Assembly: GCF_024461735.1 (NCBI RefSeq) | Contig: NZ_JANGAD010000004.1 | Coordinates: 1 to 64,000, forward strand | DNA from: Anaerotignum propionicum | GTDB taxonomy: Bacteria; Bacillota; Clostridia; Lachnospirales; Anaerotignaceae | Length of the DNA stretch: 64,000 nucleotides | Reading direction: 5' to 3' | In this document: positions 35,199 through 44,884 of the stretch, piece by piece | How positions within the stretch are numbered: position 1 is the stretch's first letter | Layout of the letters: the number at the start of each line of letters is the position of its first letter | Translations under genes and position numbers: made by a program | The notes under the pieces: model-generated | What the model was told of the DNA's origin: nothing | Database searches by the model: none | What the model saw: only the letters and a program-made list of their open reading frames with translations

Positions 35199-35963
35199 AT
35201 GGATTATTATAAAAACTTTGTTTTCTTCTCGTTTATATTAATGAGAATGTCGGGATTTGTTCTGTTGAATCCTATTTTTGGGAGGAAAAATATTCCTGGT
35301 ATTGTGAAATCCGGATTGATTCTTGCTTTGGCTATGATTGTATTTACTTCTTTGCCACAACAGCAGATGGAACTTTCGGGCATGTTTGAGTACGCCGTGC
35401 TTTTGATTAAGGAATTTGCGGCAGGTGCGGCCATTGGCTTTGTAATCAGTTTGTTTTTATTTGTCATTATTTTTGCAGGTGAAATCATTGATATGCAGCT
35501 GGGATTATCCATGTCAAAAATATTTGATGCCCAAAGTAATACCTCTATTGCACTGAGCGCAACCTACTACAACATTTTATTTATGTTTTTGTTCTTTGCA
35601 ATGGATGCCCATTTAGCAATTATACATATTTTATTAAATTCTGCCCAAGTGGTGCCCTATGGACAGATTGTTTTAGGGCAGAATTTAGCCCAGGGCATAA
35701 TGGATACTTTTGTTTTATGCAGTGAGCTGGCTTTGAAAATGGCATTTCCCGTTATTGCAATTGAATTTTTATGTGCGGTAGGTATGGGTATTTTGATGAG
35801 AGCCATTCCACAAATCAATGTTTTTGTTGTTGATATACAGCTTAAAATTTTTGTGGGATTGTTGACCATGTTGTTTATATTTTCGCCGATGGCGGATTTT
35901 TTGAATACATTAGTGATAACTATGGTGGACAGCGTAAGGCAAATTCTAATGCAAATGGGCTAA
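35199..35963 (+). CDS. fliR: Flagellar export gate protein FliR
   Basis: 254 residues, about six membrane helices. Conserved parts include MRMSGFVLLNPIFGRKNIPG near the N-terminus, LGLSMSKIFDAQSNTSIALS in the middle and AIPQINVFVVDIQLKIFVGL near the end. Completes the FliPQR gate. RBS CGGAGG. Confidence 0.96.
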   Translation: MDYYKNFVFFSFILMRMSGFVLLNPIFGRKNIPGIVKSGLILALAMIVFTSLPQQQMELSGMFEYAVLLIKEFAAGAAIGFVISLFLFVIIFAGEIIDMQLGLSMSKIFDAQSNTSIALSATYYNILFMFLFFAMDAHLAIIHILLNSAQVVPYGQIVLGQNLAQGIMDTFVLCSELALKMAFPVIAIEFLCAVGMGILMRAIPQINVFVVDIQLKIFVGLLTMLFIFSPMADFLNTLVITMVDSVRQILMQMG

Positions 35964-36038
35964 AAATGGTGCCCAATCCATAGAAATGATTTGGGAGGTT
36001 TATCCCACAAATAAGGATTTGTATAAGGGGGGAGAACA

Positions 36039-37103
36039 TTGGCTGGAGATTCTAAAACCGAGAAGGCCACGCCCAAGCGAAGGAAGGACGAGCGGAAGAA
36101 GGGCAATGTTTTAATCAGCAAGGACGTGATTGCTGTTGTATCCTTGATAGGAACCTTCTTCGCTTTGAAAGTATTTTTCCCTCAGATGATACAAACCATA
36201 AACACGTTTATTTATAAAGCCTTTCAGTATGCTCAAACCAAAACGGAGATTACCAACGATTTTGCAATGGAAGTATCCAAGGAAACCATGCTTGCTTTTT
36301 TTCAAATTGCGGCACCTGTTATTTGTATTTCTGTTGCATTATCAATCCTTGCAACCGTTGCGCAAACGAAGCCTATTTTTGTTGCAGACAGTCTAAAACC
36401 GAAGTTTAGTCGAATGAATCCCCTCCAAGGGATAAAAAAGCTGTTTTCTGTAAAAAGCTTATTTGATGTGATAAAAGGAATCATAAAAATAACCATTTTA
36501 ATTGTACTACTATATTCCTTTATTTCCAAAAGTATATTATCAGTTACACGAACCATACAAGGAGATGTTTATCCATCCTGCGCATTGTTGCTGAATATGA
36601 CAATGTCCCTTGTATTCAAAATTTGTCTGGCTTTTATCGCCATTTCCGTATTGGATTATTTTTTCCAATGGTGGGAGTATGAACGACAAATTAAGATGTC
36701 TAAGCACGAATTGAAGCAAGAATATAAGCAAATGGAAGGTGACCCTCAAATTAAAGGCAAGATTAAAGAGGTACAGCGGAAAATGGCCATGTCAAGAATG
36801 ATGCAGGCTGTTCCCCAGGCGGATGTTGTTATAAAAAACCCTACCCATTTTGCAGTTGCTTTAAAATATGATTTAGAAAAAGACAGCGCACCCATACTCC
36901 TTGCCAAGGGGCAAGATGAGGTTGCGCTTCGAATTATAAAAACGGCTGAAGAGAACGATGTTTATGTTCTGGAGAATAAGCCCTTAGCAAGGGCTATATA
37001 TGCAATGACTGATTTAAACCAAGAAATACCCGCAGATTTTTACGGCACCGTTGCGGAAATTTTGGTACATGTATATCAATTGAAAAATAAAAAGCTACTT
37101 TAA
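36039..37103 (+). CDS. flhB: Flagellar export switch protein FlhB
   Basis: 354 residues, TTG start with AAGGGGGGAG. N-terminal KTEKATPKRRKDERKKGN, four membrane helices, and the cytoplasmic domain with the intact autocleavage site KNPTHFAVALKYD. Cleavage between N and P allows the hook-to-filament substrate switch with FliK. A second, stand-alone FlhB C-terminal-like protein without NPTH is encoded at 18.5 kb. Confidence 0.97.
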   Translation: MAGDSKTEKATPKRRKDERKKGNVLISKDVIAVVSLIGTFFALKVFFPQMIQTINTFIYKAFQYAQTKTEITNDFAMEVSKETMLAFFQIAAPVICISVALSILATVAQTKPIFVADSLKPKFSRMNPLQGIKKLFSVKSLFDVIKGIIKITILIVLLYSFISKSILSVTRTIQGDVYPSCALLLNMTMSLVFKICLAFIAISVLDYFFQWWEYERQIKMSKHELKQEYKQMEGDPQIKGKIKEVQRKMAMSRMMQAVPQADVVIKNPTHFAVALKYDLEKDSAPILLAKGQDEVALRIIKTAEENDVYVLENKPLARAIYAMTDLNQEIPADFYGTVAEILVHVYQLKNKKLL

Positions 37104-37121
37104 CTTGAAATGGTGTGAGAT

Positions 37122-39179
37122 ATGAAAAAGCTATTACAAAACTCAGTTTCTTTGTTTGTAATCCTAATTGTATTACTGTTGCTTATTCCCTTAAAGCCGT
37201 TTATGTTGGATACTTTATTTATTATAAATATTTCAGTATCCCTCATTATACTGCTGATTACAATGAATATAAAGGAGTCTTTGGAGTTCTCCATTTTTCC
37301 ATCGCTGCTTTTAATTACAACGCTGTTTCGCCTTGGTTTGAATATATCTTCAACCAGATTGATTCTTACGAAACAAGGTGAAGCAGGGCAGGTTATTGAG
37401 GCCATGGGTACCTTTGTTTTACAAGGAAATGTAGTAGTAGGTACGATTATTTTCATTATTATCGTGCTTGTTCAATTTATTGTAATTACAAAGGGTGCCG
37501 AACGTGTTGCTGAGGTTGCGGCAAGATTTACACTGGACGCAATGCCCGGTAAACAGATGGCAATTGATGCCGATTTAAACTCGGGACTGATTACTGAGAC
37601 TGAAGCAAAGGTTAGAAGATATAAAATCCAAAAAGAAGCGGATTTCTATGGTGCAATGGATGGTGCCACCAAGATTGTAAAAGGCGATGCCATAATGTCT
37701 ATAATCATTACGGTAATCAACTTTTGCGCTGGTGTTATCATTGGTTTGGTACAATCGGGGATGTCTTTTTCCGAGGTATTGAAGGTTTATTCCATTGCTA
37801 CCATTGGTGATGGTTTGGTTTCACAGATTCCCGCATTATTGATTTCAACTGCTACAGGTATGATTGTAACAAGAGCGGTATCAGACGGAAGCTTGAATAC
37901 TGATGTTGCCACTCAGTTTTTAGCCCAGCCACAGTCAATGCTCATGGGCGGTTCACTGGTAGGCTTGATTTCCGTGATTCCCGGAATGCCTACTATTCCA
38001 TTGCTATTAACCTCATCAATGCTTCTGTCTTTGGGGTATTTCTCAAGAAAGAATATGAAGCTCGCCATTGCTCAGGATGCTGTGGCTCAGGAAGCAGATT
38101 TTCCCCCGCAGATGGCCAGCGAAGAGGATTATTTCAAGGATGTAAACAATATTTATCCGTTATTGAATGTAGAACCTATTGAAATGGAGTTTGGGTATAG
38201 TTTGATTCCCTTGGTGGACGATGCCGGAGGGGGAAAGCTGATCAACAGAATTGTTATTTTCCGGCGGCAGTATGCTCAGGATATGGGGTTTGTCATTCCT
38301 TCCATTCGGTTGCGGGATAGTGCGTCCCTGAATCCCAATGAATATTCCATTAAAATAAAAGGCGAAGAAATAGCCTCGGGAGAAATCCTTGTGGACTATT
38401 ATTTGGCCATTGAACCCTCTGATTTGGCGGGAGAAATTGACGGTATTGACACCATTGAACCAGCTTATGGAATACCCAGTAAGTGGATATTGCCTGAGAA
38501 TAAGGAATTGGCTGAAATTTATGGCTATACAGTCATTGACCCCCTTTCTGTTATGTTGACACATATGTCTGAGGTAGTTTCCAAGCACTCCTATGAGCTG
38601 CTTTCCAGGGCAGAAGTGTTGCAGTTGATTGAGAATGTGAAGGCGAGTATTCCGGAACTTGTGGAGGAAGCCTTTCCAAATATTATTTCCTACAGTAGTT
38701 TCCAGAAAATTTTGTCCAACCTCCTAAAGGAGGGTGTGCCAATCAAGGATTTGGTTACGATTATTGAAACCATTGTAGATTCTTCTTCTACCACCAAGGA
38801 TTTAGATATGATTACGGAAAATATAAGGGTTGCTCTAAAGCGTACCATTACCCGTAAGTTCTGCGAAGGTGGACAAATGAAGGTAATAACCCTAGATGCA
38901 GAGCTTGAAAAGCTAATTGTTTCAAGCATGGCAAAAAGCGAGCATGGCATATATCTTTCACTTAGTCCCGATGTATTGCAGAAGGTATTATTGCAGGTAT
39001 CTGAAAATGTGAAAAAATTCAATGATATTTCAATCAAACCCGTAATATTGACAAGCCATGTAGTAAGAGTTTATTTCTATCGATTAATAGAGCAGTTTTA
39101 TCCCAATGTCAGTGTTATTTCCTTTAACGAAATAGCCAATAATGTTCAAATTCAATCCATTGGAAATATTGTGTTATAA
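37122..39179 (+). CDS. flhA: Flagellar export gate protein FlhA
   Basis: 685 residues. The N-terminal half has about eight membrane helices, including the FHIPEP-type signature LFRLGLNISSTRLIL and the cytoplasmic loop ERVAEVAARFTLDAMPGKQM. The C-terminal half is the export-chaperone docking domain. Normal family length. It ends 17 bases before fliA; the usual intervening flhF and flhG genes are not there. Confidence 0.97.
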   Translation: MKKLLQNSVSLFVILIVLLLLIPLKPFMLDTLFIINISVSLIILLITMNIKESLEFSIFPSLLLITTLFRLGLNISSTRLILTKQGEAGQVIEAMGTFVLQGNVVVGTIIFIIIVLVQFIVITKGAERVAEVAARFTLDAMPGKQMAIDADLNSGLITETEAKVRRYKIQKEADFYGAMDGATKIVKGDAIMSIIITVINFCAGVIIGLVQSGMSFSEVLKVYSIATIGDGLVSQIPALLISTATGMIVTRAVSDGSLNTDVATQFLAQPQSMLMGGSLVGLISVIPGMPTIPLLLTSSMLLSLGYFSRKNMKLAIAQDAVAQEADFPPQMASEEDYFKDVNNIYPLLNVEPIEMEFGYSLIPLVDDAGGGKLINRIVIFRRQYAQDMGFVIPSIRLRDSASLNPNEYSIKIKGEEIASGEILVDYYLAIEPSDLAGEIDGIDTIEPAYGIPSKWILPENKELAEIYGYTVIDPLSVMLTHMSEVVSKHSYELLSRAEVLQLIENVKASIPELVEEAFPNIISYSSFQKILSNLLKEGVPIKDLVTIIETIVDSSSTTKDLDMITENIRVALKRTITRKFCEGGQMKVITLDAELEKLIVSSMAKSEHGIYLSLSPDVLQKVLLQVSENVKKFNDISIKPVILTSHVVRVYFYRLIEQFYPNVSVISFNEIANNVQIQSIGNIVL

Positions 39180-39196
39180 CATAGGAGCGAATCATA

Positions 39197-39958
39197 TTGA
39201 AGAAAAAACGCAACGAAATGACAAATGAAGAGCTTTTTGCTGAATACAAGGCCACCGGTGATTTGGGAATTAAAAATGAGCTGGTTTTAAGGTATGTACA
39301 TATTGTAAAAAATGTGGCGATTCAAATGCGTGGTGTCTATCATGATTTTACACAAATTGATGACATCATAAATGAAGGTGTTCTTGCATTAATGCATGCA
39401 ATTGATAAATTTGACATGGATAAGAATGTGAAGTTTGAAAGTTTCATCGCTAAGCGCATGCGTGGAATTGTAATTGACATTGCAAGAAAAAATGATTGGG
39501 TACCTAGAAGTGTGCGTAAGGCGGCAAAAGATATTGATAAAGCAATAAGTGCCTTGTATACAGAGTTGGGACGAGCTCCTTCCGACGAGGAAGTTGCAGA
39601 ATATTTAAATGTTACTGTTGAAAAATATTATGATGATTTACGTAAAACCAATTTGATGAATGTTCTATCCTTTGAGATGTTATTGGAGGATGGGGAAAAT
39701 GGTGGATATCATAATCAGGTTATGAACACCAATACGGAAACCATGCCCGAGCATTACCTTGATAGCGTGGAGCTGGAGCGGGAAATTAAAATGGGTTTGG
39801 AAAGCTTAAGAGAAAGAGAAAAGCTTGTTGTCTCACTGCATTATGTGCAGGATTTGAATATGAAAGAGATTGCAGCAGTTTTAGGTGTCAGTGAGCCCAG
39901 GGTTTCTCAGATACATTCTAATGCATTAAGAAAGCTTAGGTTGTATTTGAAAGAATAG
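39197..39958 (+). CDS. fliA: RNA polymerase sigma factor FliA/SigD (sigma-28)
   Basis: 253 residues, TTG start with ATAGGAGCG upstream. Region 2 (QIDDIINEGVLALMHAIDKF, FESFIAKRMRGIVIDIARKN), region 3 (WVPRSVRKAAKDIDKAI) and region 4 (LREREKLVVSLHYVQDLNMK, LGVSEPRVSQIHSNALRKL) are all present. It drives late flagellar genes and is held by FlgM (encoded at 11.9 kb). Confidence 0.97.
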   Translation: MKKKRNEMTNEELFAEYKATGDLGIKNELVLRYVHIVKNVAIQMRGVYHDFTQIDDIINEGVLALMHAIDKFDMDKNVKFESFIAKRMRGIVIDIARKNDWVPRSVRKAAKDIDKAISALYTELGRAPSDEEVAEYLNVTVEKYYDDLRKTNLMNVLSFEMLLEDGENGGYHNQVMNTNTETMPEHYLDSVELEREIKMGLESLREREKLVVSLHYVQDLNMKEIAAVLGVSEPRVSQIHSNALRKLRLYLKE

Positions 39959-40037
39959 TTTAGAATCATCTCTTATAAAAAGCATGAGATGGAGTCATAA
40001 AAAAGTGGATTAGAAACGCTCCAGAAGGAGGGGGAAA

Positions 40038-40784
40038 ATGTTTAAAGGATTTTACAATTTATCATCCAGTATGCTCACCCAAAATAAAAATTTAAATGTC
40101 GTGAGTAATAACTTAGCCAATGTTTCCACCAGCGGTTATAAGTCAGATAAAATGGTTTCAGGAACATTTCAGGATGCAGTGATGTCAAGAACCGGTAATA
40201 ATATTACAGGGGCAGAAGGGAATCCTTTGGGCAATTCCTCCATGATTACCGTACCTTATGAAACGGTGACAGACTTCTCTGATGGTGGCTGGGAGGAGAC
40301 CGGAGGAATATCGGATTTTGCAATTAATGGGAAAGGTTTTTTTGAAATTGATAAACAAGGGGAAAAAGTTTATACCCGAAACGGTTCTTTTAGCTTGGAT
40401 CAAGAGGGATATTTGGTGCTCCAGGGTATAGGCCGGGTAAGCGGGACAAATGGCCCTATTCTGATTAAGTCTGATGATTTTCAGGTTGAGCCTGATGGAG
40501 GAATTTATGATGCTACAGGCAATCTGATTTCCAAGCTGAAAGTTGTGGATTTTGAAAACTATGAGGACATGAGCAAGGTTACTGAGGGTGTTTTTTCCGG
40601 CGGAACAGTACAAAAAACAGACGCAACTGTTATGTGGAAGTATGTTGAAAATTCTAATGTGGATCCCCTCAGGGAGATGACAGATATGTTGGTAAACCAA
40701 AGAACTTTGCAAAGTGCAGCGCAGATATTGAAGATGTATGATGCTATGGCAGCCAAAGCCACAACGGAACTTGGCAGAGTATAA
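40038..40784 (+). CDS. flgF: Flagellar rod protein (FlgF/FlhO-like)
   Basis: 248 residues. N-terminal MFKGFYNLSSSMLTQNKNLN with SNNLANVSTSGYKSD, central SDFAINGKGFFEIDKQGEKV and TRNGSFSLDQEGYLV, and C-terminal NVDPLREMTDMLVNQRTLQS, are those of proximal/distal rod proteins. Placed first of a tandem rod-gene pair, matching Bacillus flhO. RBS AAGGAGGGGG. FlgF versus FlgG is assigned by order, not by a decisive residue. Confidence 0.85.
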   Translation: MFKGFYNLSSSMLTQNKNLNVVSNNLANVSTSGYKSDKMVSGTFQDAVMSRTGNNITGAEGNPLGNSSMITVPYETVTDFSDGGWEETGGISDFAINGKGFFEIDKQGEKVYTRNGSFSLDQEGYLVLQGIGRVSGTNGPILIKSDDFQVEPDGGIYDATGNLISKLKVVDFENYEDMSKVTEGVFSGGTVQKTDATVMWKYVENSNVDPLREMTDMLVNQRTLQSAAQILKMYDAMAAKATTELGRV

Positions 40785-40877
40785 ATAAGGATTATAAATG
40801 CTTTATAACTTGTTTTGACGTCTTCTATTGGCAGATTGTGAATTGCCAATGGTTTTATTTGCAAAGGAGAATCGGAT

Positions 40878-41648
40878 ATGGAAATGTCATTTTATAATGG
40901 GAAGGTTGGAGCTGCTGCACAACAGACAAAGCTGGATGTAGTTGCCAATAATATTGCAAATGTAAATACAGCTGGATACAAAACGAAAAATCAATCTTTT
41001 TCTGATTTGATGTACAACAATATGGCGGGAAAAGATGGTTTAGAATCTAAAGTTAAGGTAGGCAGTGGTGCAAAGGCAGATAGAACCAGTATTTCCTTTG
41101 AAAAAGGCAGCATGAATTTATCTTCCTCAGATTTGGATTTTACCATTGAAGGGCGAGGATTTTTTGCTCTGCAAAATCCTCAGACAAAAAAGTATTGTTA
41201 TACTACAAATGGAAGTTTTGTTTTGTCCCAGAAGGAGGATGGCTTCTATTTAACATCGAAAGAGGGCTATTTTGTTATTGGTGAGAACGGAAATCCCATT
41301 AAAATTAAAACGAATGATGGAAATTTGACGGAGGAAGAAACAGATAAGGACGGCAACCCTCTGGATGGTGAAACTGTTTCCATTAAAGATGCAAAGCCCG
41401 CTGTGTTTGATTTCCCCAGAACTGAGGGTATGATAAGCATTGGTGATACAAACTTTGAACCGGTTGAGAAAAACGGAAAGCCTTTTTTGGTGGAAGCGAA
41501 GGTAACAAGTGGAGCCTTTGAGGGCTCAAATGTAGATATTTCTAAGGAATTTGTGAAGGTTATTGAAGCACAAAGAGCTTATCAATATTCTCTTAGAGTG
41601 GTTCAGACAACAGATGAAATTCAAAATTTGGTTAATAATTTAAGATGA
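40878..41648 (+). CDS. flgG: Flagellar rod protein (FlgG/FlhP-like)
   Basis: 256 residues. MEMSFYNGKVGAAAQQTKLD, VVANNIANVNTAGYKTKNQS, DLDFTIEGRGFFALQNPQ and the C-terminal NVDISKEFVKVIEAQRAYQY define the rod family. Second of the pair; matches Bacillus flhP. RBS AAAGGAG. Confidence 0.87.
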   Translation: MEMSFYNGKVGAAAQQTKLDVVANNIANVNTAGYKTKNQSFSDLMYNNMAGKDGLESKVKVGSGAKADRTSISFEKGSMNLSSSDLDFTIEGRGFFALQNPQTKKYCYTTNGSFVLSQKEDGFYLTSKEGYFVIGENGNPIKIKTNDGNLTEEETDKDGNPLDGETVSIKDAKPAVFDFPRTEGMISIGDTNFEPVEKNGKPFLVEAKVTSGAFEGSNVDISKEFVKVIEAQRAYQYSLRVVQTTDEIQNLVNNLR

Positions 41649-41678
41649 CGGATAACATTCTAGATGGCTGGAGGGACT

Positions 41679-42305
41679 ATGAAGATAAGTAAATATGAAG
41701 AAATGAACGGATTTGCCATAGATATGCTTCGTGAAATCGGCAGTATCGGCACCGGCAATGCCGCAACAGCCCTTTCTAACACATTGTCAGCTAAGATTTC
41801 AATGTCTTTACCTGAAGTGAAAATTATGGGTTATAATCAAGTCATTGATTTTTTAGGTGGGCCTGAAAAAATAGTTTCAGCGGTTTTGGTGCATATGACC
41901 GGTGAATTCAGCGGTATTATGCTTTATTTATTGGATTTTGACTTTGTAAACATTGTTTTTGAAAGACTTTCCCTTGGTAAAATTGAGCATTTTGAAGATA
42001 TTGACGAAATCAGAGCATCTGCAATTGCTGAGGTCAGCAATATCATCATTTCATCCTATGCGAATGCAGTATCCCAGTTAAGCAGTATATCAATCAACCT
42101 TTCTGTACCTGCCATGGCAATTAATATGTTGGGAGGAATCATGTCTGTTCCTATGATAGAATACGGATATGTGACCGATACGATTATGGTTGTTGATGGT
42201 AAGTTCATTTATAATGGCGGAGAGATGACCAGCAATTTGATTATGCTGCCGGACATCAAATCGTTAAATTTTTTATTAAATAAGCTGGGTGTTTTTAATG
42301 GATAA
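41679..42305 (+). CDS. cheC: CheY-P phosphatase CheC
   Basis: 208 residues. Two phosphatase motifs are visible: Glu and Asn in MLREIGSIGTGNAATAL and in IAEVSNIIISSYANAV. CheC dephosphorylates CheY-P and, bound to CheD, tunes adaptation. ATG 41679 follows GGAGGGACT at the right distance; the ATG at 41664 lies before the site. The end overlaps the cheD start by eight bases. Confidence 0.95.
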   Translation: MKISKYEEMNGFAIDMLREIGSIGTGNAATALSNTLSAKISMSLPEVKIMGYNQVIDFLGGPEKIVSAVLVHMTGEFSGIMLYLLDFDFVNIVFERLSLGKIEHFEDIDEIRASAIAEVSNIIISSYANAVSQLSSISINLSVPAMAINMLGGIMSVPMIEYGYVTDTIMVVDGKFIYNGGEMTSNLIMLPDIKSLNFLLNKLGVFNG

Positions 42306-42783
42306 AGAGATTGCAGTGGGAATTGCAGATATGAAATTTACCAGGATGGAAGGACGCTTGATCACATATGCCCTTGGCTCATGTGTTGGGGTTTGTTTAT
42401 ATGACCCCATTGCAAAGGTTGGAGCCATGGTACATATTATGCTTCCGCAGAGATTAGAAAATAGTGCAGATGCAAATGTATATAAGTTTGCTGACACGGG
42501 GATTCGTGCCACAATCAAGAAAATGGAAGTTTTTGGCGCTGTGAAAAGAAGACTTACGGCGAAAATCGCCGGGGGTGCCAAAATGTTCGATATTCCAGGG
42601 GGTGGTTCCTTAGGCAATATCGGTCAGCGGAATATAGAGAGTGTTCGTAGTACGTTACGAGAGGAAGGCATACCTATTATCAGTGAGGAAGTAGGCGGGA
42701 ATTTTGCCAGAACTTTGGTTTTTGATTGCAGCAACGGCCAAGGGAATATTAGATCGTTCGGTAGAAAAGAAGTTATTTTTTAA
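42298..42783 (+). CDS. cheD: Chemoreceptor glutamine deamidase CheD
   Basis: 161 residues. Catalytic Cys29 in ALGSCVGVCLYDP and His46 in GAMVHIMLP, with the later GGAKMFDIPGGGSLGNIGQR motif. Deamidates receptor glutamines and is bound by CheC. The start ATG lies inside the cheC stop region, so translation is probably coupled. Confidence 0.96.
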   Translation: MDKEIAVGIADMKFTRMEGRLITYALGSCVGVCLYDPIAKVGAMVHIMLPQRLENSADANVYKFADTGIRATIKKMEVFGAVKRRLTAKIAGGAKMFDIPGGGSLGNIGQRNIESVRSTLREEGIPIISEEVGGNFARTLVFDCSNGQGNIRSFGRKEVIF

Positions 42784-42893
42784 TGAAATTTGGATTCTGA
42801 ACTTTAGATAACAGAGCCGAAAGATAAATAATGCAATGGTATGCATAATTTTTTAATGAATTTTTCTAATTGCCGTTTTTTTGTAAAAATTTG

Positions 42894-42902
42894 TGGTATT
42901 AT
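42894..42902 (+). promoter_or_regulatory. Extended -10 promoter candidate for cheV
   Basis: TG-G-TATTAT, an extended -10 element, about 100 bases ahead of cheV; no good -35 is seen. Confidence 0.35.
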
Positions 42903-43005
42903 GTTAGCAAAGGTATTTGCATATCATCACGAATATGTAGTTTTCAATTTATTTGTAACAGGTTTACGCAACAAAGGATTACTACAATTTAATGGAGGAA
43001 TACAT

Positions 43006-43929
43006 ATGGCCGTAAAAAATAAGAGCGAAATTTTACTTGAAACAGGAACGAATGAAATAGAAATTATGGAGTTTAAGATCAACGATAAGCTCTATGGTAT
43101 CAATGTTGCCAAAGTAAGAGAGATTATGGTAGCTGAGGCTGTTACGGCAATGCCCCTGGCTCATCCTGTTGTGGAGGGTGTTTTTAAGCCAAGAGGTTCC
43201 GTTATTACTGTAGTAAATTTAGGAAAATATTTGTATGGAAATGATGCAACCAATGGTGAACGAGATTTATTTATTGTGACAAATTTCAATAGAATGCACA
43301 TCGCTTTCCGTGTAAATAGCGTGGAGGGCATTGTCAGAATTTCTTGGACAGACATTCAAAAGCCCGATAAAACTGTAAGTGGCGGTGAAGAGGGTGTAGC
43401 AACAGGCATTACTGAAATAAATGGAGATTTGGTTGTTATTTTGGACTTTGAAAAAATAGTATCTGAAATTGCCCCTCGTACTGGCATACAGACAGAGGAT
43501 ATTGCTAAGCTAGGGGAGAGAAAAGTGAGCAATGCCCCTATTGTTTTGGCAGAAGATTCCATTTTACTATCTAAAATGATACTAGAATGCTTGCACAAAG
43601 CAGGATATAAAAACATCACAAAATTTGATAATGGACAAGAGGCATGGGACTATTTACATAGCATTCATGATGAGGCTGCCCTTGCTGAAAAAGTATCTAT
43701 AGTGATAACCGATATTGAAATGCCAGCTATGGATGGTCATAGACTAACAAAATTAATTAAGAGTGATAAGCTTTTGAAGGAGCTTCCTGTTATTATTTTC
43801 TCCTCACTGATTAATGAAGAGCTTTACATTAAAGGAAAGCAGATTGGTGCAGATGAGCAGATTAGTAAGCCTGAGATTGGAAGTTTGGTTGAAGTTATCG
43901 ATCATTTGCTTGAAAAGAAAAAAAGATAA
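43006..43929 (+). CDS. cheV: Chemotaxis protein CheV (CheW-receiver fusion)
   Basis: 307 residues from ATG 43006, which has AATGGAGGAA upstream. CheW-like domain at about 15-160 (IMEFKINDKLYGINVAKVRE, FKPRGSVITVVNL) and receiver domain at about 180-305 with VITDIEMPAMDGH as phospho-acceptor region. CheV couples receptors to CheA, with its activity tuned by phosphorylation. Last gene of the run; a terminator follows. Confidence 0.93.
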   Translation: MAVKNKSEILLETGTNEIEIMEFKINDKLYGINVAKVREIMVAEAVTAMPLAHPVVEGVFKPRGSVITVVNLGKYLYGNDATNGERDLFIVTNFNRMHIAFRVNSVEGIVRISWTDIQKPDKTVSGGEEGVATGITEINGDLVVILDFEKIVSEIAPRTGIQTEDIAKLGERKVSNAPIVLAEDSILLSKMILECLHKAGYKNITKFDNGQEAWDYLHSIHDEAALAEKVSIVITDIEMPAMDGHRLTKLIKSDKLLKELPVIIFSSLINEELYIKGKQIGADEQISKPEIGSLVEVIDHLLEKKKR

Positions 43930-43959
43930 AAATCAATTCAATATATTTTTTATAAAATT

Positions 43960-44017
43960 AAAAGCCCGTATTGCTAAGTCTACACTGAAAAAACTGTAGG
44001 TGGCAATGGGGCTTTTT
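43960..44017. terminator. Terminator between convergent cheV and ComFB-domain genes
   Basis: Stem AAAGCCC...ATTGC / GCAAT...GGGCTTT with an inner imperfect hairpin, T-run on the plus strand, A-run on the left giving a T-run on the minus strand. Confidence 0.75.
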
Positions 44018-44071
44018 TACATCTAAAGTTATTCCTATTCTTAGGCAGTTAGGATGTATCTGCTTCTTGCA

Positions 44072-44770
44072 TTAATGCAGGGGTTTCTCCTTTACAGTCA
44101 CACAAGCACTAGAGAGCTGGGTGGCAACGGGGGTTTTAAATTTTTCCCGATAAAAACTAAGCAAAGGAATGATTTTAGGATTATCTACAACGATATATTT
44201 TGCAGGTAGGTTTGTAAGTGCGATTGCAATCACATCAGCAGTGCATCTTGGGCAGGAACAAACCTCAAACATAGTTTGAAACTCTTCCAGACGTTCCAAT
44301 ACCAATTTCTCGTAAACATTCACATAGTGAAAAACATGCTCCTTGGGTGCTTCCACAGGTAGGGCCTGATGAGTGATTATAGTGGAATCAGCCACGTATG
44401 TTTCTTCCTTGGGTTGCATCTGTGACTCTGGGATAGGAACCTCCGCTGTGACTTCTGTAACCGGTTCAATAGTATTTATATCCACAGATTCTTCCACAGT
44501 ATTTTCTTTCTCCAAAAGCTCATTTTCCATAGGTTCTTGTGCTACGGAGGAGGGGATATCTTCCTCTTCTATAAGAGCCTCTAAGTTTTCATTTATTTTT
44601 TCCGAAATGGATTTATCATTGGAAGGTTCGATTCCCATAAACATTAAGTCATTTGACACATCAGAGCCGGTATTATCAATTTCCATTTGTTCATCCATAG
44701 CTTGATGCTCATCCTTTGCCTTAGAAATCAGGTTTAGGACATGGGCGGTCTTATTGGTTTTACGCGCCAT
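44072..44770 (-). CDS. ComFB-domain protein with acidic N-terminal extension
   Basis: 232 residues. Residues 1-140 are very acidic and low-complexity (E/V/S/I/P). Residues 145-225 form a ComFB-like domain: YVNVYEKLVLERLEEFQTMF, then CSCPRCTADVIAIALTNLPA and KYIVV. Three cysteines (CxCxxC) resemble a metal site common in this family. ComFB was first named from a competence operon; members in other bacteria have been reported to bind cyclic dinucleotides. ATG 44770 has AGAGGTAT upstream. It is encoded downstream of a ParA-type ATPase on the same strand, inside the motility region. Function is unknown. Confidence 0.8.
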   Translation of the reverse strand: MARKTNKTAHVLNLISKAKDEHQAMDEQMEIDNTGSDVSNDLMFMGIEPSNDKSISEKINENLEALIEEEDIPSSVAQEPMENELLEKENTVEESVDINTIEPVTEVTAEVPIPESQMQPKEETYVADSTIITHQALPVEAPKEHVFHYVNVYEKLVLERLEEFQTMFEVCSCPRCTADVIAIALTNLPAKYIVVDNPKIIPLLSFYREKFKTPVATQLSSACVTVKEKPLH

Positions 44771-44804
44771 TTTAATACCTCTTTTCAAATAAATAATAAA
44801 CAAA

Positions 44805-44848
44805 GCATATCATGAAACGTCATAACAGGCACTTGTTATGGGATATGC
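44805..44848. repeat. Nested inverted repeat between parA-like and ComFB genes
   Basis: Outer arms GCATATC (44805-44811) and GATATGC (44842-44848), inner arms CATAACA (44821-44827) and TGTTATG (44834-44840) around GGCACT. All four arms are perfect. It lies 35 bases ahead of the ComFB-domain gene. It is either an operator/centromere-like site or an RNA structure. Confidence 0.8.
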
Positions 44849-44884
44849 TGTAAAAGTTAGATTGTTGATTCAGAGCAATAAGTT

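Noticed and set aside
42814..42830. GCCGAAAGATAA as a SigD -10 for cheV
   Set aside because: Four extra bases split the consensus and there is no TAAA at the correct distance.
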